Below, in pieces: positions 11,421 through 19,784 of a DNA stretch of 49,947 bases. The number at the start of each line of letters is the position of its first letter. Positions within the stretch are counted from its first letter, which is position 1. The notes under the pieces are model-generated. The model saw only the letters and a list, made by a program, of their open reading frames with translations, did not search any database and was not told where the DNA came from. The position numbers and the translations under genes are program-made. Source of the DNA: Thiobacillus sp. (lineage in GTDB: Bacteria; Pseudomonadota; Gammaproteobacteria; Burkholderiales; Thiobacillaceae); contig JAUYCF010000002.1 of NCBI GenBank assembly GCA_030692355.1, positions 1 through 49,947 of the forward strand, given 5' to 3'.

Positions 11421-11551
11421 CAGAACCTGAACATTTCATAAATTGCTGCACGATCATCACGCGAATTCATGAAACATTCGAGTTAAAATCGCGCGGCCTA
11501 AAACTTGTCGATAGTAGCACTCCGCCACCGCGGGTGCATGAAGGAACCACT

Positions 11552-12745
11552 GTGGAACTCTCCCGCCGCGTACAGGCCATCAAGCCCTCGCCCACCCTGG
11601 CCGTCACCGCCCGCGCCGCCGCGCTCAAGGCGAGCGGCCGCGACATCATCGGCCTCGGCGCCGGCGAGCCCGATTTCGACACCCCGCAGCACATCAAGGA
11701 TGCAGCGATCGCGGCGATTAACGCGGGCTTTACCAAGTACACGGCGGTCGACGGCACCCCCAGCCTGAAGGCGGCGGTCATCGCCAAGTTCAAGCGCGAC
11801 AACGGGCTCAACTACACGCCCAAGCAGGTTCTGGTGTCGAGCGGCGGCAAGCAGAGCTTCTTCAACCTGGCGCTGGCGGTGATAAACCCTGGCGACGAGG
11901 TCATCATCCCGGCGCCCTACTGGGTGTCGTATCCCGACATCGTCATCCTCGCCGACGGCAAGCCGGTGATCGTCGAGGCCGGCATCGAGCAGGGCTTCAA
12001 GATCACCCCGGCACAGCTGGAAGCGGCGATCACGCCCAGAACCAGGCTGTTCGTCATCAACAGCCCGTCCAATCCCACCGGCGCGGTCTACAGCGGCGAC
12101 GAACTGGCGGCGCTCGGCGCCGTGCTGCGGAAGCACCCGCACGTGCTGATCGCCTCCGACGACATGTACGAGCACATCCGCCTGGACGACGTGCCCTTCG
12201 TCAACATCCTCAATGTCTGCCCCGACCTGTACGACCGCACCCTGGTGCTGAACGGCGTCTCGAAAGCCTATTCGATGACCGGCTGGCGCATCGGCTACGC
12301 GGCCGGCCCCGAAGCCATCATGCGCGCGATGACCAACGTGCAGTCGCAGTCCACCTCCAACCCCGCTTCGATTTCGCAGATGGCTGCCGAAGCCGCGCTC
12401 AACGGCGACCAGGGCTGCATCACGCCGATGCTCGACGCCTTCAAGACGCGCCACCGTTACGTCGTCGACGCGCTGAACGCCATCCCCGGCTTCCACTGCG
12501 TCGACAGCGGCGGCGCGTTCTACGCCTTCCCCGACGTGCGCCCGGCGATCATGGGCCTGCTGGCGCGCGACATCATCGAGGAACCGACCGACATCGCGTT
12601 TTCCGAATACCTGCTGGAATCCGCCGACGTCGCCGTCGTCCCCGGCTCGGCCTTCGGCGCCGAAGGCTACATCCGCCTGTCGTTCGCCACCTCGCAGGCA
12701 AACCTGGAAAAGGCGCTCAAGCGCATCGCGCTGGCGCTGGCCTAG
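11552..12745 (+). CDS. PLP-dependent aspartate aminotransferase, class I
   Basis: A 397-residue fold-type I aminotransferase. The PLP-binding lysine is about K238 in VSKAYSMTGWRIGYA. NSPSNPTGAVYS carries the conserved asparagine and the distal arginine lies in RLSFATS. I chose the GTG at 11552 because AAGGAA lies 5 nt upstream and homologues begin with xELSRRVQ; an in-frame GTG at 11534 would add six residues. It is probably an aspartate (or aspartate/prephenate) transaminase of subgroup 1-gamma. It is divergent from uvrB. Exact substrate range is not readable from sequence. Confidence 0.88.
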   Translation: MELSRRVQAIKPSPTLAVTARAAALKASGRDIIGLGAGEPDFDTPQHIKDAAIAAINAGFTKYTAVDGTPSLKAAVIAKFKRDNGLNYTPKQVLVSSGGKQSFFNLALAVINPGDEVIIPAPYWVSYPDIVILADGKPVIVEAGIEQGFKITPAQLEAAITPRTRLFVINSPSNPTGAVYSGDELAALGAVLRKHPHVLIASDDMYEHIRLDDVPFVNILNVCPDLYDRTLVLNGVSKAYSMTGWRIGYAAGPEAIMRAMTNVQSQSTSNPASISQMAAEAALNGDQGCITPMLDAFKTRHRYVVDALNAIPGFHCVDSGGAFYAFPDVRPAIMGLLARDIIEEPTDIAFSEYLLESADVAVVPGSAFGAEGYIRLSFATSQANLEKALKRIALALA

Positions 12746-12871
12746 GAAAGCGCTGAACAACTCAATATGGCCATCATTGCGAAGCGAAGCAATCCGGCGT
12801 ATTGATTAAGCAGGCATTTCTGGATTGCCGTGTCGCTGCGCTCCTCGCAATGACGAATTAATCAGCGCTTC
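12746..12871. repeat. Dispersed palindromic repeat, copy B
   Basis: The outer arms are AAGCGCTGAACAA (12748-12760) and TTAATCAGCGCTT (about 12857-12869). Inside are ATTGCGAAGCGAAGCAATCC and a degenerate reverse complement ending in CGCAATGACG. It shares these blocks with copy A at 98-192. It fills the space between the aminotransferase gene and the YihY-like gene and has no ORF. Confidence 0.6.
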
Positions 12872-12908
12872 CCTGGCGTCCGATCCATGGCGCAGGTAGG
12901 CTAGCGCC

Positions 12909-14189
12909 ATGTTCCTGAAACTCGCCCTGCCCCCCATCCGCGGCAAGCTGAGCTGGCTGCTTCAGCTGGCCTATACCACCGTGCGCCTGTTCGGCCAGAA
13001 CGGCCTGCAGAACCATGCCGCGGCGACGGCGTTTTATTTCCTGCTGTCGGCCACCCCACTGCTGCTGCTGCTGAGCTACGCCCTGCAACTGCTAAACCGC
13101 ATTGCCGCAGACTCGGTGCCCGCCACCATCCTGATGGCTGCGCTCTACAACCAGATGCAGCTGGAAAGCCTCGCTACGCTGGGCTTCATTGCGCGCCAGA
13201 CCCAGCTGGCCGCAAGCGGCGTCGGCCTGCTGACCTTGTTGCTGTCGTCGCGCTGGCTGGTCAGCGCGGTACAGGACGCGTTCGGCATCATCTTTCCCAG
13301 CCCGAGCAAGCGCAATCCGGTGGTGTCGTGGGTGCTGCCGCTGGTCATTCTGCCGATGCTGTTCCTGCTGATGTGCGTGGCCGCGCTGGTGCAGGTGACG
13401 CTGAGCTTTCTGGCGCAGAACAACTTCATCGGCACCGGCAATGCGCAGGTGTTGCAGGCGCTCAATACGCTGTTCGTCTTTGCCATGGTGTGGGCGCTGC
13501 TGTTCGCCGCCTACTGGCGGTTGCCGCGGCGACGCGCGCGCGCGCGCGTCGCCGCGGCGTTCGCGCTGGGCGCCAGCGTGAGCCTGGGGCTTCTGCTCGT
13601 GCTGTTCGGCGCCTTCTTCAAGCTGGAGAATTACAACAGCCTGTACGGCGCGCTTGGCGGCGTGGTCTTCGTTCTGATCGGCGCCTACTTTTCGTTTCTT
13701 CTGCTGTATCTGTGGGCCCAGGCCTTGTATGCCTTCGGCAAGGCCGATATCACCGCGCTGGAAAAGCTGTTTCTCGCCGGCAGCGGCAAAGGCACCGACA
13801 AGGTCGAAGCCTATATCTTCGGCGACACCCAGCGCCTGCTGGCAACATACGGCCAGGTCCTCCCCGCCGGCCAAACGCTGATCGAGGAAGGCGACGACTC
13901 GCGCGACGCCTATTTCCTCCACGCCGGCCGCGCCGTGGCCTACAAGAACACCCCCGCCGGCCCGCGTCACCTGGGTGAACTCCACGAAGGCCAGCTGTTC
14001 GGCGAAATGGCCTATTTGCTGAACGAGAAACGTACCGCCACAGTGGTGGCCGAGACCGAAATCACCGTGCTGGCGCTGCCGCCGCATGTCATGGAGGAGC
14101 TGATGCGCCATTCCGCCCCGCTGTCGCGCCGCATCATCGACACCCTGTGCCAGCGGCTGGAACGGATGAATCTGGCGAACCCGGGCTGA
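12909..14189 (+). CDS. YihY/BrkB-type membrane protein fused to a cNMP-binding domain
   Basis: A 426-residue inner-membrane protein. Residues ~15-275 match the YihY (former RNase BN/BrkB) family: QNHAAATAFYFLLSATPLLL, then several hydrophobic helices including LPLVILPMLFLLMCVAAL, ALLFAAYWRLPRRRAR and GALGGVVFVLIGAYFSFLLL. From about residue 300 a cyclic-nucleotide-binding fold follows: GQVLPAGQTLIEEGDDSRDA, then LFGEMAYLLNEKRTATVVAE (the phosphate-binding cassette position), ending in LPPHVMEELMRHSAPLSRR. The usual YihY protein lacks this domain. The function of YihY is unsettled; here a second-messenger or other ligand could gate it, which is inference. It stands alone with its own start. 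Confidence 0.82.
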   Translation: MFLKLALPPIRGKLSWLLQLAYTTVRLFGQNGLQNHAAATAFYFLLSATPLLLLLSYALQLLNRIAADSVPATILMAALYNQMQLESLATLGFIARQTQLAASGVGLLTLLLSSRWLVSAVQDAFGIIFPSPSKRNPVVSWVLPLVILPMLFLLMCVAALVQVTLSFLAQNNFIGTGNAQVLQALNTLFVFAMVWALLFAAYWRLPRRRARARVAAAFALGASVSLGLLLVLFGAFFKLENYNSLYGALGGVVFVLIGAYFSFLLLYLWAQALYAFGKADITALEKLFLAGSGKGTDKVEAYIFGDTQRLLATYGQVLPAGQTLIEEGDDSRDAYFLHAGRAVAYKNTPAGPRHLGELHEGQLFGEMAYLLNEKRTATVVAETEITVLALPPHVMEELMRHSAPLSRRIIDTLCQRLERMNLANPG

Positions 14190-14201
14190 ATGGATCAAAT
14201 G

Positions 14202-14225
14202 TAGTGTATGGATATACACTATAAT
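14202..14225 (+). promoter_or_regulatory. LexA-box-like operator overlapping a -10 box
   Basis: GTGTATGGATATACAC at 14204-14219 is a near-palindrome within an extended repeat TAGTGTAT-GGAT-ATACACTA (14202-14221). It follows the TGT-N10-ACA core of proteobacterial LexA boxes (consensus CTGTATATATATACAG). TATAAT at 14220-14225 overlaps its right edge. It lies about 110 bp upstream of the Y-family polymerase gene, so SOS control is likely. Confidence 0.6.
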
Positions 14226-14335
14226 CAGCATTGATCCTCACCCCGGCGCTTGTCCCCGCATGGGACAGGCCATCGCCGTCAAACGGCTCAAACGGCAACA
14301 ACCCTGCACCGCCGGAGTGATGGGTGGAGCGCGCC

Positions 14336-15571
14336 ATGTCATTGCATACGCTATACGTCGATCTCAATTCCTACTTCGCATCGGTCGAACAGCAACTGCG
14401 CCCCGAATTACGCGGCAAGCCGGTCGGCGTGCTGCCGGTGATGGCCGACACCACCTGCTGCATCGCCGCCAGCATCGACGCCAAGCGCTTCGGCGTCCGT
14501 ACCGGCACCCCGGTGTGGCAGGCGCGCAAGCTGTGCAAGGACATCGTGTTCGTGCAGGCGCGCCCCGCTACCTACGTCGAAATCCACCACCGCATCGTCG
14601 CCGCAGTCGAATCGTGCACCCCCGTCGGCGCCGTGCTGTCGATCGACGAAATGGCGTGCGAGCTGATGGGAAGCGACCGCGAGGAAGTCAACGCCGTCAA
14701 ACTCGGCCAGCAAATCAAGCAGGCGATCTACGACCAGGTGGGCGAAGTGCTGCACAGTTCGGTCGGCATCGCGCCCAACCGCTTCCTCGCCAAGACCGCG
14801 TCGAACATGCAGAAGCCGGACGGACTGGTCGTGATCCGCCAGAACGAATTGCCGCAACGCCTGTACGGCCTCAAGCTCGGCGCCCTCACCGGCATCGGCC
14901 GCGCCATGGAGCCGCGCCTCAACCGGCTTGGCATTCACAGCGTCGAGCAACTGTGCGCCGCCAGCAAAACCACCCTGCGCCAGGCCTGGGGCGGCATCGA
15001 AGGCGAACGCTTTTACGCCAAGCTGCGCGGCGAAGGGGTGGCATCCGCCCCCACCCAGCGTGCCAGCGTCGGCCATTCGCATGTGCTCGCGCCCGACCTG
15101 CGCGACCCCGCAACCGCCCTGGCGGTGCTGTACCGCCTGCTGCACAAGGCCGCAATGCGGCTGCGCCATTACGGCTATTGCGCCGGCGGCCTCGGCCTGC
15201 ACCTCACCTATCTGCAACGCGGCAACGGACCCGCCCACTGGTCCGGCCAGGCCCGCTTCTCGCCGCACGCCGACACCCTCAAATTCAACCCGGTGCTGGC
15301 CGAACTGTGGCAGCGCCGCCCGCCCGATCCCGCCCCCATCCTCAAGGTCGGCGTCACCCTGCTCCACCTCGCCGAGCACAGCCAGATCACGCGCGACCTG
15401 TTCGATCCCGACGACCAGCACGAAACCCTCAACAGCGTGCTCGACCAGATCAACCAGCGCTACGGCCCCAACACCCTGTACTTCGGCGGCGCCCACAGCG
15501 GCCGCGGCGCCGCGCCGATGCGTATCGCCTTCAGCCACGTTCCCGAATTGCAGGTGGAAAGTGACGGTTAG
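14336..15571 (+). CDS. Y-family (DinB/UmuC-type) DNA polymerase
   Basis: A 411-residue translesion polymerase of the ImpB/MucB/SamB family. The first catalytic aspartate is D9 in LYVDLNSYFASVEQ, and the second acidic pair is D104/E105 in SIDEMACEL. GIAPNRFLAKTASNMQKPDG is the conserved palm/thumb segment, followed by a helix-hairpin-helix (LTGIGRAMEPRLNRLGI) and a little-finger domain. The ATG at 14336 has GGAG 6 nt upstream; a GTG at 14324 is an alternative. No umuD, imuA or dnaE2 is adjacent. Such proteins are often mislabelled as type VI secretion ImpB. Regulation by the LexA-like box upstream is likely. Confidence 0.88.
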   Translation: MSLHTLYVDLNSYFASVEQQLRPELRGKPVGVLPVMADTTCCIAASIDAKRFGVRTGTPVWQARKLCKDIVFVQARPATYVEIHHRIVAAVESCTPVGAVLSIDEMACELMGSDREEVNAVKLGQQIKQAIYDQVGEVLHSSVGIAPNRFLAKTASNMQKPDGLVVIRQNELPQRLYGLKLGALTGIGRAMEPRLNRLGIHSVEQLCAASKTTLRQAWGGIEGERFYAKLRGEGVASAPTQRASVGHSHVLAPDLRDPATALAVLYRLLHKAAMRLRHYGYCAGGLGLHLTYLQRGNGPAHWSGQARFSPHADTLKFNPVLAELWQRRPPDPAPILKVGVTLLHLAEHSQITRDLFDPDDQHETLNSVLDQINQRYGPNTLYFGGAHSGRGAAPMRIAFSHVPELQVESDG

Positions 15572-15626
15572 CCGCTATAAGGCTTGACCGGAAAGCCCGC
15601 CGACACTAGAATGCGCGCTCTCCTAT

Positions 15627-15702
15627 TCCCCGATAGCTCAGTCGGTAGAGCGACGGACTGTTAATCCGCAGGTCCCTGGTTCGAGCCCAGGTCGGGGAGC
15701 CA
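15627..15702 (+). tRNA. tRNA-Asn (GTT)
   Basis: A 76-nt cloverleaf with acceptor stem TCCCCGA/TCGGGGA, D-arm TAGCTCAGTCGGTAGAGC, anticodon loop CTGTTAA giving anticodon GTT (Asn), T-loop GGTTCGAGCCC, and an encoded CCA end. Its 3' half is the attachment site of the integrated element that follows; the integrated copy keeps the tRNA gene intact. Confidence 0.97.
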
Positions 15703-15703
15703 A
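15658..15703 (+). repeat. attL: 46-bp direct repeat inside tRNA-Asn
   Basis: The 46 bases from the anticodon loop (CTGTTAATCCGCAGG...) to just past the CCA end are repeated exactly at 25897-25942. Identity stops on both sides (A versus C before; G versus A after). This is the classic crossover segment of a tyrosine integrase at a tRNA 3' end. Confidence 0.95.
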
Positions 15704-15780
15704 GTTTCCTTTAGTTTCAAGCCCTTGTCGGGCCTCTGCTAAGACCGCCGATCAAAATCGGCAACACTTAGGAGCCTGAC

Positions 15781-16734
15781 ATGAAAGAAGCTGAAAATGC
15801 CCAAGCTGTTGCACCAGCCGGCACCGTGGCAGAAATTGCCCAAAAATATCTCGACGCCTATCAGGGTCGGGATTCTTCGCGCTATCACCGCATCAATGCC
15901 TGGATTCGCCTGCTCGGCGACAAGGTGCTGACGGAAATCACCCCCGATGATCTGGACGACGCCATGCGCACGCTGGCGACCGAGCCGTCGCGCGTCTACA
16001 ACGGCCGCGACGTCGACGGCAATCCGATCTTCAAGGCCAAGGGCGGCCAGCGCAGCGGCGCGACCCTGAACCGCTATCAGGTCGCGCTCGCCGCGCTGTT
16101 CACCTGGGCGAAGCGGCAACGCCTGGTCCCGCGCGGCTTCGATTCGCCAACCCGCCACGTCGAAAAAAATCCCGAAACGCGCGGCCGCGTGCGCTACCTG
16201 ACCGACGATGAACGCGACCGCCTGCTGGCGGCATGCGTCGAATCGACATGGACGCGGCTTTATGTGTTCGTGCTGATGGCGCTCACCACCGGCGCGCGGC
16301 GCGGCGAGCTGCTCGGCCTGCGCTGGTGCGACGTCAACCTGGAACGCGCCGAGGCCGAATTGCACGACACCAAAAACGGCGACCGCCGCGTGCTGGTGCT
16401 GCTGCCGCAGGTGATCGCCGAGCTGATGCGATTCGCGCCGAAGGACGCCACCACCAGCCAGGCGCTGGTCTTTCGCAGCCGTCTGCGGCCGTCGCAGCCC
16501 TACTCGACCGCCAAGGTATTCAACGAAGCCGTGGCGGCCGCCACGATCAAGAATTTCCGCTTCCACGACTGCCGCCATTGCACCGCGTCTTACATGGCGC
16601 AAAGCGGCGCGTCGCTGCTGGAAATCGCCGACACCCTGGGCCATCGTCAACTGCGCATGGTGCAACGCTATGCGCACCTGAACACCGACAGCCGGCGACG
16701 CCTGATGACGCGGGTTTTTGAGGGGCGGGTGTGA
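15781..16734 (+). CDS. Tyrosine recombinase (integrase)
   Basis: A 317-residue integrase 78 bp from attL. An N-terminal SAM-like core-binding domain (about 10-150) precedes the catalytic domain. The catalytic set is visible: R173 in TTGARRGELLG, H262-x-x-R265 in HDCRHCTAS, H288 in TLGHRQLR and nucleophile Y297 in VQRYAHLN. The ATG follows TTAGGAG. It inserts the element at the 3' half of tRNA-Asn. The short space upstream holds a hairpin GCCGATCAAAATCGGC, possibly an operator or part of the arm-site region. The next gene overlaps the stop (TGATG). Confidence 0.95.
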   Translation: MKEAENAQAVAPAGTVAEIAQKYLDAYQGRDSSRYHRINAWIRLLGDKVLTEITPDDLDDAMRTLATEPSRVYNGRDVDGNPIFKAKGGQRSGATLNRYQVALAALFTWAKRQRLVPRGFDSPTRHVEKNPETRGRVRYLTDDERDRLLAACVESTWTRLYVFVLMALTTGARRGELLGLRWCDVNLERAEAELHDTKNGDRRVLVLLPQVIAELMRFAPKDATTSQALVFRSRLRPSQPYSTAKVFNEAVAAATIKNFRFHDCRHCTASYMAQSGASLLEIADTLGHRQLRMVQRYAHLNTDSRRRLMTRVFEGRV

Positions 16735-17177
16735 TGCGCGCAAGGGGAAAACCTGGCCGGCCTATCGGCAGTAGAACATTCCGGGAGACACCTGCTGTAA
16801 AACGGGCGCGGCAATTTTCTGATCTCCTGATTGAAGGCATGAAGCCGTCTTCCGCCGCCAAGGCGGTTGCCGCTGAATGGCAGGTGGCGGAGACGACAAT
16901 ATTCAGCGATTACAGCCGTCATTGCGCCCGGTTGTCGGGCGACGTTGGGGCCTTTTTCATGCGAGAGCACCCGGATATCGCGGACGAATTTGACTACCTG
17001 GTCGTGCGTGAATTCTCCAAGCACGTCGAAACGGCATGCAAGCTCGACTCGCCCGGGGACAGCGTGGGATTCGACATCGAGCGCGACTTTGACCCGGTAT
17101 CCGCTGACTGGGACGCATTTTTTGATAGGTTGGGCCTCCTGTTGTTGGACTATTTCCCAAACACAAAGGGCCGCTAA
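16734..17177 (+). CDS. Hypothetical protein with possible HTH segment
   Basis: A 147-residue protein whose ATG overlaps the integrase stop by one base, so it is translationally coupled. The N-terminus is basic (MRARGKPGRPIGSRTFRETP). A helix-rich segment follows, LIEGMKPSSAAKAVAAEWQV then AETTIFSDYSRH, which could be a helix-turn-helix. The C-terminal half is acidic (DSVGFDIERDFDPVSADWDA). No family is recognised. Coupling to the integrase suggests a role in integration, excision control or element maintenance, which is inference only. Confidence 0.7.
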   Translation: MRARGKPGRPIGSRTFRETPAVKRARQFSDLLIEGMKPSSAAKAVAAEWQVAETTIFSDYSRHCARLSGDVGAFFMREHPDIADEFDYLVVREFSKHVETACKLDSPGDSVGFDIERDFDPVSADWDAFFDRLGLLLLDYFPNTKGR

Positions 17178-17221
17178 TCCGTGTTGCTTTAATCGCAAGC
17201 GAACGCAACCCGCAAACAGAC

Positions 17222-17294
17222 ACAATTCTCCACACGGCACCACCGCCGCCCGTGCAAAGACCCGGCAAGGTGCTTGCAACTAAAGGAGAATTGT
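17222..17294 (+). promoter_or_regulatory. Inverted repeat that can sequester the next ribosome-binding site
   Basis: ACAATTCTCC (17222-17231) is the exact reverse complement of GGAGAATTGT (17285-17294), which contains the Shine-Dalgarno sequence and touches the ATG at 17295. A second inner pairing GCACC/GGTGC (about 17237-17241 and 17268-17272) can extend the stem. As RNA this would hide the ribosome-binding site of the excisionase-like gene. The DNA form could alternatively be a protein operator. Confidence 0.55.
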
Positions 17295-17525
17295 ATGAAC
17301 GTCACCGAACTACCCCCCCTCGACGAATACGTCGAATTGCAAGACCTGCTCGGCAGCGTAAAGCCGGCATATCCCACCGAAGACAGCGTGCGCTGGTTCG
17401 TGCGTAGACATAGGGATGCGCTCGCCGCTGCCGGCGCGGTAATCATCATCACCGGCCGGATGCGTTATCACCCGTCGCGATTCAAGCAAGCCGCTGTCGA
17501 AATCGGCCAGAAAGCCGCTTCCTGA
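17295..17525 (+). CDS. Small excisionase-like/DNA-binding protein
   Basis: A 76-residue protein starting at the ATG immediately after AAAGGAGAATTGT. The middle, AYPTEDSVRWFVRRHRDALA, then AAGAVIIITGRMRYHPSRFK, resembles the compact winged-helix proteins of proteobacterial integrated elements: a helix pair with basic residues, a short beta wing, and a terminal helix. Such proteins act as recombination directionality factors or regulators. The family call is by pattern only. Its stop overlaps the next start (TGATG), and its own ribosome-binding site lies in an inverted repeat. Confidence 0.6.
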   Translation: MNVTELPPLDEYVELQDLLGSVKPAYPTEDSVRWFVRRHRDALAAAGAVIIITGRMRYHPSRFKQAAVEIGQKAAS

Positions 17526-17725
17526 TGAAAGCGCCCGTCAATCGCAACCCGCGAAAAATTCGGTATGGCTCGAACACCAGCCGCCCGAACGGCGCAAGCG
17601 TGAGCGCCCTCTCGCCCGATGTGCAGGACTTGTTTATCGCAGCCCTGGCTGGCAATCGCGAGACGCGCCGCCTGGCACGTCGAAACCTGAAAAAGAGGCT
17701 CAAGGCCGACGGTGTTATCCAATGA
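17525..17725 (+). CDS. Small basic hypothetical protein
   Basis: A 66-residue, strongly basic protein with a hydrophilic N-terminus (NRNPRKIRYGSNTSRPN) and a C-terminal helical part (LFIAALAGNRETRRLARRNL). It overlaps the preceding stop by one base and the next start by ATGA. No family is recognised. The charge suggests nucleic-acid binding, and the coupling to the primase zinc-finger gene suggests a replication or control role; both are inference. Confidence 0.6.
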   Translation: MKAPVNRNPRKIRYGSNTSRPNGASVSALSPDVQDLFIAALAGNRETRRLARRNLKKRLKADGVIQ

Positions 17726-18135
17726 GCGCCGACGCCCTGTTGGCGCACCTGGAGAACGTCAAACGCACCGGCGACGGCCGCTGGATTGCGCGCTGTCCTG
17801 CGCATGAGGATCGCCGCGCATCGCTGGCCGTGCGCGAGCTGGGCGACGGTCGCGTGCTGGCGCATTGCTTCGCCGGCTGCTCGATCAATGAAGTGCTCGG
17901 CGCTGTCGGGCTCGAAATGTCCGCACTGTTTCCCGAAAAAATAACCGTCGACGGCAAGCCCGAACGCCGGCCGTTCCCGGCTGCTGACATCCTGCGCGCC
18001 GTGAGCTTCGAGACGCTGATCGTCTCGCTGGCGGCATCGCAACTAGCGAAGGGCAAACCCCTTGTCGGCGATGACCTGGAACGATTGAAGCTGGCGGCAT
18101 CGCGTCTGCATGCCGCAGCGGGGGCTTTTGAATAA
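17722..18135 (+). CDS. Primase-type (CHC2-like) zinc-finger protein
   Basis: A 137-residue protein with a primase zinc-binding module: CPAHEDRRASLAV (C25, H28) and then HCFAGCS (C49, C53). It matches the N-terminal finger of phage and plasmid primases that pick priming sites. No Toprim or other catalytic primase domain is attached; the C-terminal half (LRAVSFETLIVSLAASQLAK) is helical. The downstream AAA+ gene overlaps the stop by one base, so the two probably act together at the element's origin, like a split version of a primase-helicase. Confidence 0.75.
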   Translation: MSADALLAHLENVKRTGDGRWIARCPAHEDRRASLAVRELGDGRVLAHCFAGCSINEVLGAVGLEMSALFPEKITVDGKPERRPFPAADILRAVSFETLIVSLAASQLAKGKPLVGDDLERLKLAASRLHAAAGAFE

Positions 18136-19784
18136 TGAGTGACCTAGAACAGCGCGGCGCGGCTGCCCTCGACAAGCTGGCATCCGAAAAGAAATCAGGC
18201 CGCAAGAAAGGCCCGCGCCTGGTGAAGTCTGGCGGCGAAACATTCAACCCGGCCGGCAAGCGCGTGATCCCACTCGATCCCGGTTGCATGCCCGAGTCCC
18301 TCGACCAGACAGGTCTGGCGCTCGCGGAGAAGTGCGAAAACCTTTTCAGCTACACCAACCGTCTGGTGCACCTCTACGCGGCCCCGGCAGCCGCCTCTGG
18401 TGGCGTGCATCGCCCGCGTGGTGCTCTGGTGCTGCATCCGGTCGACGGATCGCACCTGACCGAGCTGGCGACCGCGGCGGCCGTGTATGAACGCTTCGAC
18501 GCACGATCCGAAGGCTACAAGCCGTGCGATTGCCCGCGCCGCATCGCCGACGCCTACCTGGCGCGCGGCAATTGGCCGGAGCTGCGACCGCTGGCGGGTT
18601 TTATCGAAGCATACATAGTCACCCTTTCAGGACGCCTGATAGACAAGCCTGGATATGACGCCGAAACAGGGTTGTTTCTGGCCTGCTCGGATATTCCGAA
18701 ATGGTCGGCACCACCAGCCAAGCCAACCCGAGCCAATGCTCAGGCCGCGCTCGACGTGCTGCTCGACCTGGTGAAAGACTTCCCCTTCGTCGCCGATGAA
18801 GATCGCGCGGCTGTTGTCGCCGGCATCATCACCGGCCTACTACGGAGAGTGCTCCCCGCAGCCCCTCTGCTGGCAGTAACAGCGCCGACGCCCGGCACCG
18901 GCAAAACACTGATCGCCGAGACGTTCGCCATCATCGCCACCGGCCGCCGCGCCAGTGTGCTGTCGCTCGGACACGATGACGCCGAAGCCGAGAAGCGACT
19001 GGCTGGCGTGCTTTTGGCTGGTGATGCTGTGATTGCCCTGGACAATATCGAGCGGCCGCTGAAAGGCGACCTGCTTTGCCAGGTGGCGACGCAACAGTTT
19101 GTCCGGCTGCGGCCGCTCGGCGCCAGCGGCATGCTGTCGATTCCGACGCATGCCCTGATGGTGGCCACCGGCAACAACCTGTCGATCGTCGGCGACCTCA
19201 AGCGCCGCGTGGCACTGATCCGCATGGACAGCGGGCAGGAACGCCCCGAGCAGCGCACCTTCTCGTGCGACCACTTGGAGGATGTATTCGCCCGCCGTGG
19301 CGAGCTGATCCGCGCCGCGCTCACCCTGCCCCTGGCCTACCTGGCCGCAGGTGCGCCAGCCATTGAAGGCATGCACCCGCTCGGCGGCTTCGAGCAATGG
19401 GACCGCATGGTGCGCCGCCCGCTGGCCTGGCTGGGGCTGCCCGATCCGCTCAAGGCATCCGAAAGCCTGCGCGAGCAAGATCCCGACCTCGAAGCCATGC
19501 GCCTGCTTCTCGGTTCATGGCTTTTGGCATTCGGCAGCGAACCCAAGACGGGCGCCGAGGCGATAGCGGCCGGCACGGAATATCGCCCTCAATCCGAGAC
19601 CTACACCAACCCGGAGCTTCGCGATGCGCTGCAGTTGATCTGCTACGAAAAGATCGTCACACGCAAGCTCAATAGCTGGCTGCGATCCCACCGCGACCGC
19701 ATCGTCGATGGATTGCAGGTGAAGCAGGCGGGCATTGATGGGCATGCCAAGGTTCCACGCTGGCAGGTTTTGAAATGCGGATGA
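18135..19784 (+). CDS. AAA+ replicative helicase-like protein
   Basis: A 549-residue protein. Walker A is APTPGTGKT (K257), Walker B is VIALDNIE about 45 residues later, and a sensor-like segment is LMVATGNNLSIVGDLKRRVA with a possible arginine finger. This order resembles the helicase half of primase-helicase proteins of phages, plasmids and satellites. The basic N-terminus (SEKKSGRKKGPRLVK) may bind DNA. It is coupled to the zinc-finger gene before it, and a long inverted repeat overlaps its 3' end. It is probably the motor that melts the element's origin. The exact helicase superfamily is not determined by eye. Confidence 0.72.
   Translation: MSDLEQRGAAALDKLASEKKSGRKKGPRLVKSGGETFNPAGKRVIPLDPGCMPESLDQTGLALAEKCENLFSYTNRLVHLYAAPAAASGGVHRPRGALVLHPVDGSHLTELATAAAVYERFDARSEGYKPCDCPRRIADAYLARGNWPELRPLAGFIEAYIVTLSGRLIDKPGYDAETGLFLACSDIPKWSAPPAKPTRANAQAALDVLLDLVKDFPFVADEDRAAVVAGIITGLLRRVLPAAPLLAVTAPTPGTGKTLIAETFAIIATGRRASVLSLGHDDAEAEKRLAGVLLAGDAVIALDNIERPLKGDLLCQVATQQFVRLRPLGASGMLSIPTHALMVATGNNLSIVGDLKRRVALIRMDSGQERPEQRTFSCDHLEDVFARRGELIRAALTLPLAYLAAGAPAIEGMHPLGGFEQWDRMVRRPLAWLGLPDPLKASESLREQDPDLEAMRLLLGSWLLAFGSEPKTGAEAIAAGTEYRPQSETYTNPELRDALQLICYEKIVTRKLNSWLRSHRDRIVDGLQVKQAGIDGHAKVPRWQVLKCG

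Noticed and set aside
11421-11551. LexA box upstream of uvrB
   Set aside because: I found no CTGT-N8-ACAG-like palindrome in the gap between uvrB and the aminotransferase gene.
11498-12760. 420-residue minus-strand frame antisense to the aminotransferase
   Set aside because: Shadow frame; the plus-strand protein carries complete aminotransferase motifs.
14408-15538. 376-residue minus-strand frame antisense to the Y-family polymerase
   Set aside because: Shadow frame without family features.
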